A stretch of 64,000 bases of DNA, taken from positions 558,001 through 622,000 of the forward strand of contig NZ_JAHYCB010000005.1 in NCBI RefSeq assembly GCF_019430945.1, given 5' to 3'. How positions within the stretch are numbered: position 1 is the first letter of the stretch; every line of letters starts with the position of its first letter. This DNA is from Neorhizobium populisoli. GTDB taxonomy: Bacteria > Pseudomonadota > Alphaproteobacteria > Rhizobiales > Rhizobiaceae. The translations under genes and the position numbers were made by a program. The notes under the pieces were generated by a model. That model saw only the letters and a program-made list of their open reading frames with translations, was not told where the DNA came from and did no database searches. Of the stretch, positions 47,677-56,032 are shown piece after piece.

Positions 47677-48454
47677 ACTCGTTTTCGGGGGTGGCTTCCG
47701 GCGCGGCAAGCTCGGAAAGCCTGACGAGGCGCAACGGCTCCCTTTTGGCAAAAGCGGAATCACCGGAAAGCGCCTGATGGGCGCGCCTGGCAAAATATTG
47801 TGCCCGTTCCTCATTGCCGCTTGCAGCATGACATTCCGCCAGTTCCTCATAGAGGAAAGGTGCGGGATCATTGACCTGGTCGGCAAGCGCTACCGCCATT
47901 TCGCCGATATCGATCGCCTCCTCGAACTGGCCGAGCGCCCGAAGCGTGCGGACGACCGCGTACCGCGCGATCTTCAGTGCCTGCGGCGAGCCTGCCTGTT
48001 TTCTCAGCCGCTCCTCGCGAATGAAGGAAGCAAGCGCCTGATCGAAACGGCCGGCCTCAAAATAGGTCCAGCCGAGATTGTGGTGCAGCATCGGGCGCCA
48101 GAAGGCGCTTGTGGAATTCAGGTCCATATAGGCGAGCGCCTTGCGCGTCCAATCGGCCGCCGCCGGCAGCGGAACGGCAATCGCCATCATATGGGCGGCA
48201 TCGACGGCGAGATCGTGGTCACCCGCCTGTTGCGCCAGCGTCCAGGCCGCCTCGAAAAACGGTACGGCTTCGGCCGGCGAACCTGCCGAATTGAAAAGCC
48301 GCCCACGCTCCAGCGAGATCACCGCAAGAGCGACCGTCTCTTCCCCGGCAATCCCGGCCGCCTCGTCGAGCAGAACATGACCACCAGCAAAATCGCCCGA
48401 AAGCCCCAGTCCGCGCGCTTCCCGCGCCAGCCCCGTAACCCTCTCGATCACCAT
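47675..48454 (-). CDS. Tetratricopeptide-repeat protein
   Basis: This is a 259-residue all-helical protein with about five TPR-like repeats, seen in [60 protein letters not shown] and [22 protein letters not shown]. There is no signal peptide, so it is a cytoplasmic protein-interaction factor of unknown partner. The last codons overlap the hairpin shared with xylG. It is not co-directional with any neighbour. Confidence 0.85.
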   Translation of the reverse strand: MVIERVTGLAREARGLGLSGDFAGGHVLLDEAAGIAGEETVALAVISLERGRLFNSAGSPAEAVPFFEAAWTLAQQAGDHDLAVDAAHMMAIAVPLPAAADWTRKALAYMDLNSTSAFWRPMLHHNLGWTYFEAGRFDQALASFIREERLRKQAGSPQALKIARYAVVRTLRALGQFEEAIDIGEMAVALADQVNDPAPFLYEELAECHAASGNEERAQYFARRAHQALSGDSAFAKREPLRLVRLSELAAPEATPENE

Positions 48455-48612
48455 ATCACCTCCGCATGCCTGCCACTTCCGAGTCGCAGCCCCGATATTG
48501 CGATTTTCTTAACGCCGGAGGAAAGGAAAACTATGACAAGAGCAGACCAGGTTTTGCAAAAATGCGATTGATGCCCGGAGCAGAGTACGTTAAGAACCAG
48601 CCATCGGACAGG

Positions 48613-48632
48613 AACCCCGAGTCACCTCGGGG
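48613..48632. repeat. Hairpin just upstream of tRNA-Arg
   Basis: ACCCCGAG (48613-48620) and CTCGGGGT (48625-48632) form a perfect stem with a four-base loop about 10 bases before the tRNA gene. It may end upstream transcription or be a leftover of a tRNA-adjacent structure; no function is assigned. Confidence 0.4.
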
Positions 48633-48642
48633 TCCAAGGTTA

Positions 48643-48719
48643 GCACCCGTAGCTCAGCTGGATAGAGTGTTGGATTCCGATTCCAAAGGTCACAGGTTCG
48701 AATCCTGTCGGGTGCGCCA
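48643..48719 (+). tRNA. tRNA-Arg (anticodon CCG)
   Basis: This is a 77-base tRNA gene with encoded CCA. The acceptor stem is GCACCCG/CGGGTGC, the D arm is GCTCAGCTGGATAGAGT, the anticodon stem-loop is TTGGA-TTCCGAT-TCCAA with anticodon CCG (reads CGG, arginine), and the T arm holds GGTTCGAATCC. The 3' end forms the attachment site of the adjacent remnant element, and the gene stays intact. Confidence 0.95.
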
Positions 48720-48724
48720 TTTTC
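48706..48724 (+). repeat. attL-like direct repeat (tRNA 3' end)
   Basis: TGTCGGGTGCGCCATTTTC is identical to 50319-50337. It includes the last 14 bases of the tRNA gene and five bases beyond. Integrases of the tyrosine family commonly recombine within the T arm and 3' end of tRNA genes. Confidence 0.85.
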
Positions 48725-48779
48725 TTCGTAACAATACAATAAAATCAGACACTTAGGTTTTCAAGGTCGATTTTTACAA

Positions 48780-48788
48780 CACATTTTG
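48780..48788 (+). repeat. Subterminal CACATTTTG repeat, left end
   Basis: CACATTTTG occurs once here and twice in the same orientation at 50230-50238 and 50242-50250, near the right end of the element. Placement near both attachment repeats fits integrase arm-type binding sites; the assignment is inference. Confidence 0.4.
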
Positions 48789-48837
48789 CGCACAAGGTCC
48801 GCTTGCGGCAACAACTATCGAGCGATAATTATGCCTC

Positions 48838-49153
48838 ATGGCTATTATCCGTCGCGGCTCAACTTACCATCTGCGAAAGCGCGTACCTCTTCGATTTCGA
48901 TTGATAGAAGTCCGCGAACACGTCGCCGTGTCGCTTCACACCGATTCCGAAAAGCTCGCTATTCGCAAAGCAGAGGAAATTTGGTCGCAGTTGGTAGAAG
49001 GTTGGGAAATGGCACTTCGCGGCGACACTGGCGGCGCTCAGGCGAGCCGAGTGCCTGGATGCTTTCACCTATAGCCTTGCGGCTCGCGGCCTGATTAATA
49101 TCCATCTCGATAGACGAGAATCCGAACTCTCTAGTGCTGCCGCTCCAAGGTAG
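48838..49153 (+). pseudogene. Tyrosine-integrase N-terminal remnant
   Basis: The first frame (48838-49074) encodes about 78 residues starting MAIIRRGSTYHLRKRVPLRFRL and continuing HVAVSLHTDSEKLAIRKAEEIW, WEMALRGDTGG, which resembles the N-terminal arm-binding part of tyrosine recombinases of the DUF6538 type. It stops early. The +1 frame from 49046 reads on (AECLDAFTYSLAARGLINIHLD) to a stop at 49153, consistent with a one-base frameshift. The catalytic domain is missing, so the element cannot excise by itself. Confidence 0.65.
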
Positions 49154-49206
49154 GCTCAAATGGTTTTCAAGTCGGCGTTTTTGGATCGCTAGGGGAAACT
49201 AAGTTT

Positions 49207-50214
49207 ATGGCGGGCATTGATCTCCAACCGGCAGATAAGGCGGTATTTGGGCGGCTAAAATCAACCGGTCATATTACGCATTCATTGCGGCGGGTGATGA
49301 CACAACAGTGGAACAGGTGTTGCGTCTGCGGCAAAGCCGTCACTCACAACCGTCCTGCGTTTGCTGGTTACGATACTAGCGGAATCCCCCTTTTGGTCGG
49401 CGCGGAGTGTGCAGATCGGTTATCCGAACTTGCTACTCCGGTTTACTGGACCGGAAAGTTAGATTTATCAGTTCCCGACCGTCAGTTCGTTTGGCGCTAC
49501 ATGGACTTCGGAAAATTCGTCACAATGCTTAAGCAGCGGGGGCTTTTTGTGCCTGCTGCAGATACATTCGAGGATAGATTTGAAGGCGCTATAGGTCTTG
49601 CGAATAGGCAAGTTGCCTGGGACCAATTTTACTTAGATTTTTTCAGGCAGGCGGTAACAACCCTTCCTCCGGGTGTACCTCCGCAAGTTAAATCTGAGGA
49701 TGAAATAGAAGTCGAATGCAAGCGGCTACTGAACGACTTCAAGTCGGATTCTCGAAATATTCGGAAAACGCTTGTCAGTTGCTGGCATGCGAATGATGGG
49801 GAGTCAGAGGCATTGTGGCGGCTCTATTGTCCTCCATCCACACTTGGCATCGCCATCAAAACAACGGCTGAGCATCTTTGGAGTATTGGGGCTGCAAGAC
49901 CGGATGTACTCGTAGGCCGTGTGCATTACGTAGATTTTGCCAAAGCGTTCGCGTCAAATGATATAGAACGCATCTTTTGCAAACGGGCCTCACTTCGCCA
50001 CGAAAATGAGGTGCGCCTAGTGCTCTCAAATGATCGGAAACATCCAACTCCCGGCGCGCTTATCCCGTACGATCTTAATTTGCTAATTCAGCAGGTCGTA
50101 GTTTCGCCTTTTGCACCTAGTTGGTTTTCCGAGACAGTTTCCGACGTAATCGGCAAATATGGAATGGGCTTCAATGTTCGCAGTTCGGAACTCGCCGACG
50201 AGCCGTTTTATTAA
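49207..50214 (+). CDS. DUF2971-like protein with N-terminal cysteine module
   Basis: This is a 335-residue protein with no signal peptide. The first 70 residues hold CCVCGKAV...GAECADRL, a possible zinc-binding module. From about residue 95 it reads FVWRYMDFGKFVTMLKQRGLFVPAADTFEDRFEG, SCWHANDGESEALWRLYC, LGIAIKTTAEHL, VHYVDF and FCKRASLRHENEVRLVL, the succession seen in DUF2971 proteins. The function is unknown; it is the only intact gene of the element and its likely selected cargo. Its base composition is lower in GC than the flanks. RBS sequence is not strong. Confidence 0.75.
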   Translation: MAGIDLQPADKAVFGRLKSTGHITHSLRRVMTQQWNRCCVCGKAVTHNRPAFAGYDTSGIPLLVGAECADRLSELATPVYWTGKLDLSVPDRQFVWRYMDFGKFVTMLKQRGLFVPAADTFEDRFEGAIGLANRQVAWDQFYLDFFRQAVTTLPPGVPPQVKSEDEIEVECKRLLNDFKSDSRNIRKTLVSCWHANDGESEALWRLYCPPSTLGIAIKTTAEHLWSIGAARPDVLVGRVHYVDFAKAFASNDIERIFCKRASLRHENEVRLVLSNDRKHPTPGALIPYDLNLLIQQVVVSPFAPSWFSETVSDVIGKYGMGFNVRSSELADEPFY

Positions 50215-50229
50215 CGCAAGAATATGCAC

Positions 50230-50250
50230 CACATTTTGTAACACATTTTG
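50230..50250 (+). repeat. Subterminal CACATTTTG repeats, right end
   Basis: Two copies of CACATTTTG lie at 50230-50238 and 50242-50250, in the same orientation as the copy at 48780-48788. They are about 70-90 bases inside the right attachment repeat. Confidence 0.4.
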
Positions 50251-50318
50251 CCAACACCAAAAATATTTTATTCAGTAATATCATTTACTGAAACTTATAC
50301 GCCCGTCAATTCGGCGGA

Positions 50319-50337
50319 TGTCGGGTGCGCCATTTTC
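50319..50337 (+). repeat. attR-like direct repeat
   Basis: This is an exact 19-bp copy of 48706-48724 without the rest of the tRNA gene. It marks the far end of the integrated element. Confidence 0.85.
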
Positions 50338-51073
50338 CAGCAACTCTGCATAGCCACATAAGCGTGGACTGAGAGACGCAGCGGCAGGAATTTCCGCTGG
50401 CTTTCTTCGCACAACTAGGACCTTAACCTGCTCGCGCTGGAGGCCGGCTTCGATCAGGATCATCTTCCTGAGATGCCGCCTGAAAAGTTGGTCATCTTGT
50501 CGGATGCGAAGGATCCTAGTCTACCATTTTCCGATCAGCCGATGGCAGACGTGCTCGAACCTTATTCCGTTCTGGCAGTGCCGTTTCACTGGCTCAAGCA
50601 ATCAGGGCCATTTTTTCCCAGATGGATGATTTCCCCGGAAAGCCCAGCACGGATTATCAAACAGCCATTGAGGTTGCAGCTGGTGAGAATGTCGGCCCGA
50701 TCGGCAATCGCCTCGGAGGATGGTTTCTACCTATTCAGCAAGATCCGGGACCTAGGTTCAGGCATGACCACTCATGCTCCGTCGTGTCCGGAAACGACGA
50801 GGTTCGTTGCTGCTTTCATGGGGCGGCGAATATTTCTCCCGCACGCGCCTGATGCATTCCGGCCTCAGCCGCGACGGAGCAGTGTATCTAATGATGCATC
50901 GAGAGGACATGCTCGCAGGTCATTTCAGCGAAGCAAAGGCTGTCCATCAATATACGTAGGAGAAGGCATGACCGCCTACCACGCCCGGTCGGCTCTCCAA
51001 AAAACCGGTAGCAGGCCAGTCATCACACCTGCTAACACAGCTTCAGTCGCAGGAGAACTTTGCCCGGCGCTCG
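50338..51073. other. Region without a recognised gene, possible decayed coding
   Basis: No convincing gene is seen in these 736 bases. Three partial open frames overlap one another in the + direction (50473-51084, 50622-50852, 50774-50959) and none shows family motifs; a short - strand frame (50281-50463) is also unsupported and crosses the att repeat. The pattern of frame changes and normal GC suggests a decayed gene between the element and the rfb operon, but I cannot name it. Confidence 0.45.
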
Positions 51074-51937
51074 TTAATCAATAATACTCGCCAAATATTT
51101 CCCGTAGGTGCTTTTACCAAGCTTATGACTCAATACAGCAAGCTGCTCCGCATCAATAAATCCCTGCCTGTATGCGATTTCTTCAGGGCAACCTATCTTG
51201 ATGCCTTGCCGCTTCTGCAAGGCGCCGACAAACTCGCCTGCCTCCAAAAGACTTTCAGGCGTTCCCGTATCAAGCCACGCATAACCACGTCCCATAAGCT
51301 CGACGCTGAGCTTCCCCCGTTCGAGATAAGCCTTGTTGACGTCCGTAATTTCCAGTTCGCCACGCTGGGACGGCTTTAAGCTGGCGGCTATGTCGATAAC
51401 GTCGTTGTCATAAAAATACAGCCCCGTAACCGCCCAGTTGGACCGCGCCTTCTCCGGCTTTTCCTCCAGCGAGACCACTTTCATCGCCTTATCGAATTCG
51501 ACGACTCCATAACGCTCCGGGTCCGGAACATGATAGGCAAAAACGGTGGCTCCATTCGGCTCTACCACGGCACTTTTGAAAAGATCAGTGATCCCGTGAC
51601 CATAGAAGATATTGTCGCCAAGTATCAGGCAGGAATTTTCCTTGCCAACAAAGTCCGCGCCAATAATGTATGCTTGCGCAAGACCGTCGGGGGACGGCTG
51701 AACGGCATAAGACAGTGAAATCCCCCAAGCGGATCCATCGCCCAGTAGATATTCGAAATTTGGCAAATCGTGTGGAGTCGAGATAATCAGGATGTCTCGT
51801 ATGCCTGCCAGCATCAACGTAGACAACGGATAGTAGATCATCGGCTTATCATAAACAGGGATTAGCTGCTTCGACATGACATTGGTCATAGGATAGAGGC
51901 GCGTACCGCTGCCGCCAGCAAGAATGATACCCTTCAT
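51074..51937 (-). CDS. rfbA: Glucose-1-phosphate thymidylyltransferase
   Basis: RfbA (RmlA) joins dTTP and glucose-1-phosphate to make dTDP-glucose, the first step of dTDP-L-rhamnose synthesis. It has 287 residues. The nucleotide-binding signature [13 protein letters not shown] and [16 protein letters not shown] are at the N-terminus; [21 protein letters not shown] and [18 protein letters not shown] hold active-site residues. It is the last of four rfb genes in the - strand operon, 27 bases downstream of rfbD. Confidence 0.95.
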   Translation of the reverse strand: MKGIILAGGSGTRLYPMTNVMSKQLIPVYDKPMIYYPLSTLMLAGIRDILIISTPHDLPNFEYLLGDGSAWGISLSYAVQPSPDGLAQAYIIGADFVGKENSCLILGDNIFYGHGITDLFKSAVVEPNGATVFAYHVPDPERYGVVEFDKAMKVVSLEEKPEKARSNWAVTGLYFYDNDVIDIAASLKPSQRGELEITDVNKAYLERGKLSVELMGRGYAWLDTGTPESLLEAGEFVGALQKRQGIKIGCPEEIAYRQGFIDAEQLAVLSHKLGKSTYGKYLASIID

Positions 51938-51964
51938 ATGATCTTCTCTACTTTCCTACAGAAC

Positions 51965-52855
51965 TTATTGTGTGACTAATGATGCGACAATCGCCTCTGT
52001 CGATGCTCTCCAGCACGGCAAAATCACCTCATGCGCGCTCGATAGCTTGGTGCAATTGAGGCGAGAATTCTTTGGGCGTTTTGCCGGCGTGGGATAATCC
52101 TTGGTGGTTATGCGATTAACACCCGCCGAGGGTCCATTATGATGTCCCGAATGGCGGAAAATCTCACTCGCGAAATCTGCCCAACTTGCCTCCCCCGCCG
52201 CCGTCATATGGAAAACTCCCCGCAGGTGGGGAGCATCAGAGGCACAAAGGTTTCCGGCCACCTGAAGGATTCCATCCGCAATATCCAGTGCAGACGTCGG
52301 ATTTCCCACCTGATCCGCAACAACAGATACGTTATCGCGCGTCTCGGCCAGACGGAGCATCGTGCGTAAAAAGTTTTTCCCATACGGGCTATACACCCAG
52401 GCAGTGCGCAGAATGGCATAATTTTCAGTGGCGGAAGCGACTGCCAGCTCACCTGCCCACTTCGTTCGACCATAAGCACCGAGCGGAGCGACGGCATCGG
52501 TTTCGTGGTATGGTGTGCTCTTTTCGCCATCGAACACGTAGTCAGTAGAAATATGGACCAGCGGCACACCCAGACGCTTTGCGGTTGCAGCTATGACGCC
52601 TGGAGCCTCGGCATTGATGACCGAAGCAAGAGCTTCCTCGCTCTCGGCTTGATCGACTGCCGTGTAGGCGGCCGCGGAAATGACCACATCCGGTCGCGCA
52701 GCCTCAAGGGCCGCGGCAACGGTCAAAGGAGAGGCAAGATCCAACTCCGGCCGGCCAAGGGGGATGACTTCTATGTCTGAATTTGTCGACGCGCGCTCAA
52801 TCAAAGAGCGCACCACCTGACCCTCCCGGCCGGTAACAACGTAGCGTTTTGTCAT
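51965..52855 (-). CDS. rfbD: dTDP-4-dehydrorhamnose reductase
   Basis: RfbD (RmlD) reduces dTDP-4-keto-L-rhamnose to dTDP-L-rhamnose with NAD(P)H. It has 296 residues. The nucleotide-binding start [12 protein letters not shown], the segment [40 protein letters not shown] with the YxxxK pair, and [17 protein letters not shown] near the C-terminus are standard. It overlaps rfbB by four bases. Confidence 0.94.
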   Translation of the reverse strand: MTKRYVVTGREGQVVRSLIERASTNSDIEVIPLGRPELDLASPLTVAAALEAARPDVVISAAAYTAVDQAESEEALASVINAEAPGVIAATAKRLGVPLVHISTDYVFDGEKSTPYHETDAVAPLGAYGRTKWAGELAVASATENYAILRTAWVYSPYGKNFLRTMLRLAETRDNVSVVADQVGNPTSALDIADGILQVAGNLCASDAPHLRGVFHMTAAGEASWADFASEIFRHSGHHNGPSAGVNRITTKDYPTPAKRPKNSRLNCTKLSSAHEVILPCWRASTEAIVASLVTQ

Positions 52856-53916
52856 TTACGACTCCCGGCGGAGTTCAGGAGACCCAAACGGCTGCCGTTA
52901 TAGTCTTTTCGAAGCGGCGACCACCACCACTCATTCTCAAGATACCATTTGATCGTCTTTTCAATTCCCGTTTCAAAGGTTTCCTGCGCCTTCCAACCAA
53001 GCTCGGTTTCCAGCTTGGTTGCGTCGATGGCATAACGCGCGTCGTGCCCGGGTCGGTCGGTGACGTAAGATATAAGGCGCTTGTGGGGACCTTGAGCCGA
53101 ACGATGCTGGTCCATAAGGGCACAAATATGCGTCACGACATCGATATTGCGACGCTCGTTGCATCCACCGACATTGTAGGTCTCGCCGAGTTGGCCGCGC
53201 TCGACGATAATATCGAGTGCGCGGGCGTGGTCGTCGACGTATAGCCAGTCGCGAATGTTGGTACCATTACCATAAACAGGTATCGATTTACCTTCCAGCG
53301 CATTCATAATAATGAGCGGAATGAGCTTCTCTGGAAATTGGTAAGGTCCGTAATTGTTTGAGCAATTCGACACGACAACCGGCAAGCCGTAGGTGCGGTA
53401 CCAAGCCTTAGCAAGATGGTCCGAGGCCGCCTTCGATGCCGAATAGGGTGAAGACGGATCGTAGGGTGTTTGCTCCGTAAACAGACCTTCATCCCCGAGA
53501 GACCCATACACTTCGTCCGTCGAAACGTGAAGAAAGCGGAAAGCCTCCTTATCCTGCTCGGAGAGCCCCTGAAAATAGAGACGCGCGGCCTCAAGCAGCC
53601 GGAACGTTCCCACGACATTGGTCTCGACAAAATCTGCCGCCCCGGAAATCGAACGATCGACGTGACTTTCCGCCGCTAGATGCATCACCCGATTCGGGCG
53701 GAAACTGTCAAACGCCTCGGCCATCGCCCGTCCGTCGGCGATATCTGCCTTGAGGAAACGGTGCGATGGATGGTTGTCGAGGGTTTTGAGCGCTGTAAGC
53801 GTGCCGGCGTAGGTGAGCTTATCGATGGTCAGAACCTCGTAGCCCTTGACATGCACCAGATACCGAACCAAGGCCGATCCGATAAACCCGGCGCCGCCGG
53901 TAACAATTACGCGCAT
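52852..53916 (-). CDS. rfbB: dTDP-glucose 4,6-dehydratase
   Basis: RfbB (RmlB) converts dTDP-glucose to dTDP-4-keto-6-deoxyglucose with bound NAD+. It has 354 residues. Visible are [40 protein letters not shown] with the catalytic T-D-E, and [13 protein letters not shown] with the YxxxK pair. [18 protein letters not shown] is diagnostic of the family. It is the second gene of the rfb operon, 30 bases after rfbC. Confidence 0.96.
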   Translation of the reverse strand: MRVIVTGGAGFIGSALVRYLVHVKGYEVLTIDKLTYAGTLTALKTLDNHPSHRFLKADIADGRAMAEAFDSFRPNRVMHLAAESHVDRSISGAADFVETNVVGTFRLLEAARLYFQGLSEQDKEAFRFLHVSTDEVYGSLGDEGLFTEQTPYDPSSPYSASKAASDHLAKAWYRTYGLPVVVSNCSNNYGPYQFPEKLIPLIIMNALEGKSIPVYGNGTNIRDWLYVDDHARALDIIVERGQLGETYNVGGCNERRNIDVVTHICALMDQHRSAQGPHKRLISYVTDRPGHDARYAIDATKLETELGWKAQETFETGIEKTIKWYLENEWWWSPLRKDYNGSRLGLLNSAGSRK

Positions 53917-53946
53917 GAAAATGTTCCTTGATTTGCGAGGCGGATA

Positions 53947-54510
53947 TCAGCCACCGTAGACAAAATTGGTATCGATGGAAGCCAAGCTTGGCTGGATCTT
54001 GTCCTTTGCAGAAAGAACCGCAGCAGCAAAATCAACAGGCCAGTCGATTTCGAGCACGCCATCGTTCCAAAGCAAACCACGGTCATGCTCAGGGCTGTAG
54101 TAGTCCGTGACCTTGTAGGAGATCAGCGTATTCGGCTCAAGTGTGCAAAACCCATGCGCAAACCCAGGCGGTATCCACAACTGGCACCCATTGCGAGAAC
54201 TGAGTTCCGCCTTTACATGGCGCCCATAGGTCGGCGACCCCCGACGGATATCGACAGCAACATCCACGATTGCACCACTGAGGCAGGACACGAGCTTGCC
54301 TTGCGCCTTTGGAGACAACTGGTAGTGCATACCGCGGACCGTGCCAACCTGCGCGGAAAGCGACTGATTTTCCTGTACGAACGTGATATCGCCTACGTGA
54401 GCCGAAAACAAATCCGCTCGGAACGTTTCCGAAAAATATCCGCGATCATCGCCAACCCTCTTCGGACTAACGTGAACCACTTCAGGAATCTCTAGTCTAT
54501 CAAAATTCAT
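53947..54510 (-). CDS. rfbC: dTDP-4-dehydrorhamnose 3,5-epimerase
   Basis: RfbC (RmlC) epimerises dTDP-4-keto-6-deoxyglucose at C3 and C5. It has 187 residues, standard. The cupin core is visible as RGMHYQLSPKAQGKLV with the catalytic histidine, VDVAVDIRRGSPTYG, and WIPPGFAHGFCTLEP; YYSPEHDRGLLWND is the conserved C-terminal part. It is the first gene of the rfb operon. Confidence 0.95.
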   Translation of the reverse strand: MNFDRLEIPEVVHVSPKRVGDDRGYFSETFRADLFSAHVGDITFVQENQSLSAQVGTVRGMHYQLSPKAQGKLVSCLSGAIVDVAVDIRRGSPTYGRHVKAELSSRNGCQLWIPPGFAHGFCTLEPNTLISYKVTDYYSPEHDRGLLWNDGVLEIDWPVDFAAAVLSAKDKIQPSLASIDTNFVYGG

Positions 54511-54892
54511 TCTACGGACTTTCTACAGTAATCACCTCAGTCGCGCATTAAAAACGCAACAAAGTCTTAGTCACGGATTTCCAACCAAGACTACCTAAAG
54601 CGCATCGCGATCTTTCAGATTCGCTCCTTATGCTTTAGCTTCTTGATTTTCCGCATGTCATTTGCGCACGACCGCTCCACGCTTTTGCGCGACATGCTTT
54701 AAACTATGATGCGGTCCATCGCAACCACGCTGGCATGGCATGCCATTCTCGGATCCCCAGCGGTTGGAATGTCCCTCGTTTTGATCTCGGAGAGCGCTTC
54801 AGCACCCCTCCCGATGAACCGGTTGTCACTGGAGGCCAACGCATCCATCGATCTTTGGGTGTGACTATTGCCAAAAACCATAATTGTGCGTT
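54511..54892. other. 382-bp intergenic region with repeat
   Basis: The gap between the glycosyltransferase gene and rfbC holds the RIME-like repeat. A short - strand open frame at 54699-54896 starts MKRTIMVFGNSHTQRSM and overlaps the neighbour's stop; it has no recognisable family and may be repeat-derived. The rfbC promoter should be here. Confidence 0.5.
54596..54703. repeat. RIME-like rhizobial intergenic repeat
   Basis: About 108 bases contain two palindromic parts: TAAAGCGCAT with ATGCTTTA-type pairing at 54596-54640, and GCATGTC...TTGCGC with GCGCGACATGC at about 54653-54698. The whole matches from memory the dispersed intergenic element described in rhizobia under names such as RIME, whose copies end in GACATGCTTTAA. 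It lies between rfbC and the glycosyltransferase genes and may affect transcript ends. Confidence 0.7.
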
Positions 54893-56026
54893 TCACAGCG
54901 CCAATGCAGGCAGATGCCGTGCTAGCGCAACAGCGACATCCTCACGTGAGGGCCGGACGACTTTTCCCACAGCATCTTTCAGCTTCGTTGCCAGAACGGC
55001 CGGTCGGAAGGCTTGCAAATGCCCGGTTACCAGTTGCGGCCGATAGCTTCCATAGACTGCATCATCAATCATCGAGATCAATTCCCGCGCAGTCGAAAAG
55101 GTGACCACATTCTCGAATGTTGCCAGCAGCGCTGCCTGTGAACGGTTGAAGAAAACGACCGTTGGCGTGCCTGACAGTTCGCAGTCGAGGATCGTCGTGG
55201 AAACCGAACCAATCAGAAGATTACTGTTACAAAGGAGATCTTCAAACAGGCCATCTTCCCGTTTTGTCTCAACCCTGAAGTTTTGGACCTTCTCCGAATT
55301 CAGCTGCTCGACCATGCCCGTGAATATCTTGCTCTTCAGCTCGCCAGCGTGAGGCATCAGCACGAATTCGACGGAGCTGAATGATTTTATTGCGGCCGAC
55401 AGCGCACCGTAGCAGGCCGAGCGTTCTTCGTCCGACAAGATACCCCAATGGTGATTGGTCACGCAAACCACACGTTCGCAACCCAGTTGTGGCGGTTGAT
55501 GAACCCGATTGTCGAACGCTGGACTGCGAGGGTAGCCTATGGCGTGTTCTCCCTGCCAGGCAAGAACGGAGGATACAAGATTGCTGGCATCCGGTGAGGC
55601 TATAGCCGCTCCCGCACGAGAACCGATAACGGCGGCGTCCTCTTCATAGGTCAAGCCAATCTGAAACAATCCGTGCTGCAACTCAAAGACCGGAATCTTC
55701 AGCTCATGAGCCAGGGAGATGAAATTCAGGTAAGGCAGATGTTTCTTATGGGGCACAGCCCATGTCGTAATCACCGCGTCAAAGAGACCGAAGTGAGAAA
55801 GGCAAGCAGCAGCGTCGGTAAAGAACCTCAGGCCGTATTGTCGATTTAGGCTCTCAATCTTCCGATCACTCGGAAGTTTGGGAAGGAAGCAATACCAATT
55901 AAACTGCAAGCAATAGCGAAAAACCGCATCATACAACTCAAGATGATGATCGCCCTGCAAAACAATCAGGATGCTCGGCTTCCTGTCACTATTCGGCAAA
56001 TCCGGTACTTTAGGCCGCGCGTACAT
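54893..56026 (-). CDS. GT-B-fold glycan/phosphoglycerol transferase-like protein
   Basis: This is a 377-residue protein of GT-B appearance: an N-terminal Rossmann-type segment (PSILIVLQGDHHLELYDAVFRY), the ELQHGLFQIGLTY loop typical of CDP-glycerol and capsule transferases, and LLIGSVSTTILDCELSGTPTVVF, the donor-binding segment of that superfamily. No membrane helix is seen. It probably adds a polyol-phosphate or sugar to the surface polysaccharide. It starts six bases after the RgpF-like gene ends and is co-transcribed with it. Confidence 0.75.
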   Translation of the reverse strand: MYARPKVPDLPNSDRKPSILIVLQGDHHLELYDAVFRYCLQFNWYCFLPKLPSDRKIESLNRQYGLRFFTDAAACLSHFGLFDAVITTWAVPHKKHLPYLNFISLAHELKIPVFELQHGLFQIGLTYEEDAAVIGSRAGAAIASPDASNLVSSVLAWQGEHAIGYPRSPAFDNRVHQPPQLGCERVVCVTNHHWGILSDEERSACYGALSAAIKSFSSVEFVLMPHAGELKSKIFTGMVEQLNSEKVQNFRVETKREDGLFEDLLCNSNLLIGSVSTTILDCELSGTPTVVFFNRSQAALLATFENVVTFSTARELISMIDDAVYGSYRPQLVTGHLQAFRPAVLATKLKDAVGKVVRPSREDVAVALARHLPALAL

Positions 56027-56032
56027 TGAGCC

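Larger units (their letters stand above)
48706..50337. mobile_element. Minimal tRNA-Arg integrated element (remnant)
   Basis: A 19-bp direct repeat at 48706-48724 (tRNA 3' end) and 50319-50337 bounds about 1.6 kb. Inside are a broken integrase start (48838 on), a complete DUF2971-like gene, and short repeats CACATTTTG near both ends. The codon usage is more AT-rich than the flanks. This is the structure of an integrated island or satellite reduced to its ends and a single cargo gene. Confidence 0.78.

Noticed and set aside
50473..51084. 203-residue + strand open frame after the tRNA element
   Set aside because: No family features, overlaps the rfbA end, and other frames interleave; it is more likely decayed sequence.
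54699..54896. 65-residue - strand open frame next to the RIME-like repeat
   Set aside because: Partly repeat-derived and overlapping the next gene's stop; no family is recognised.
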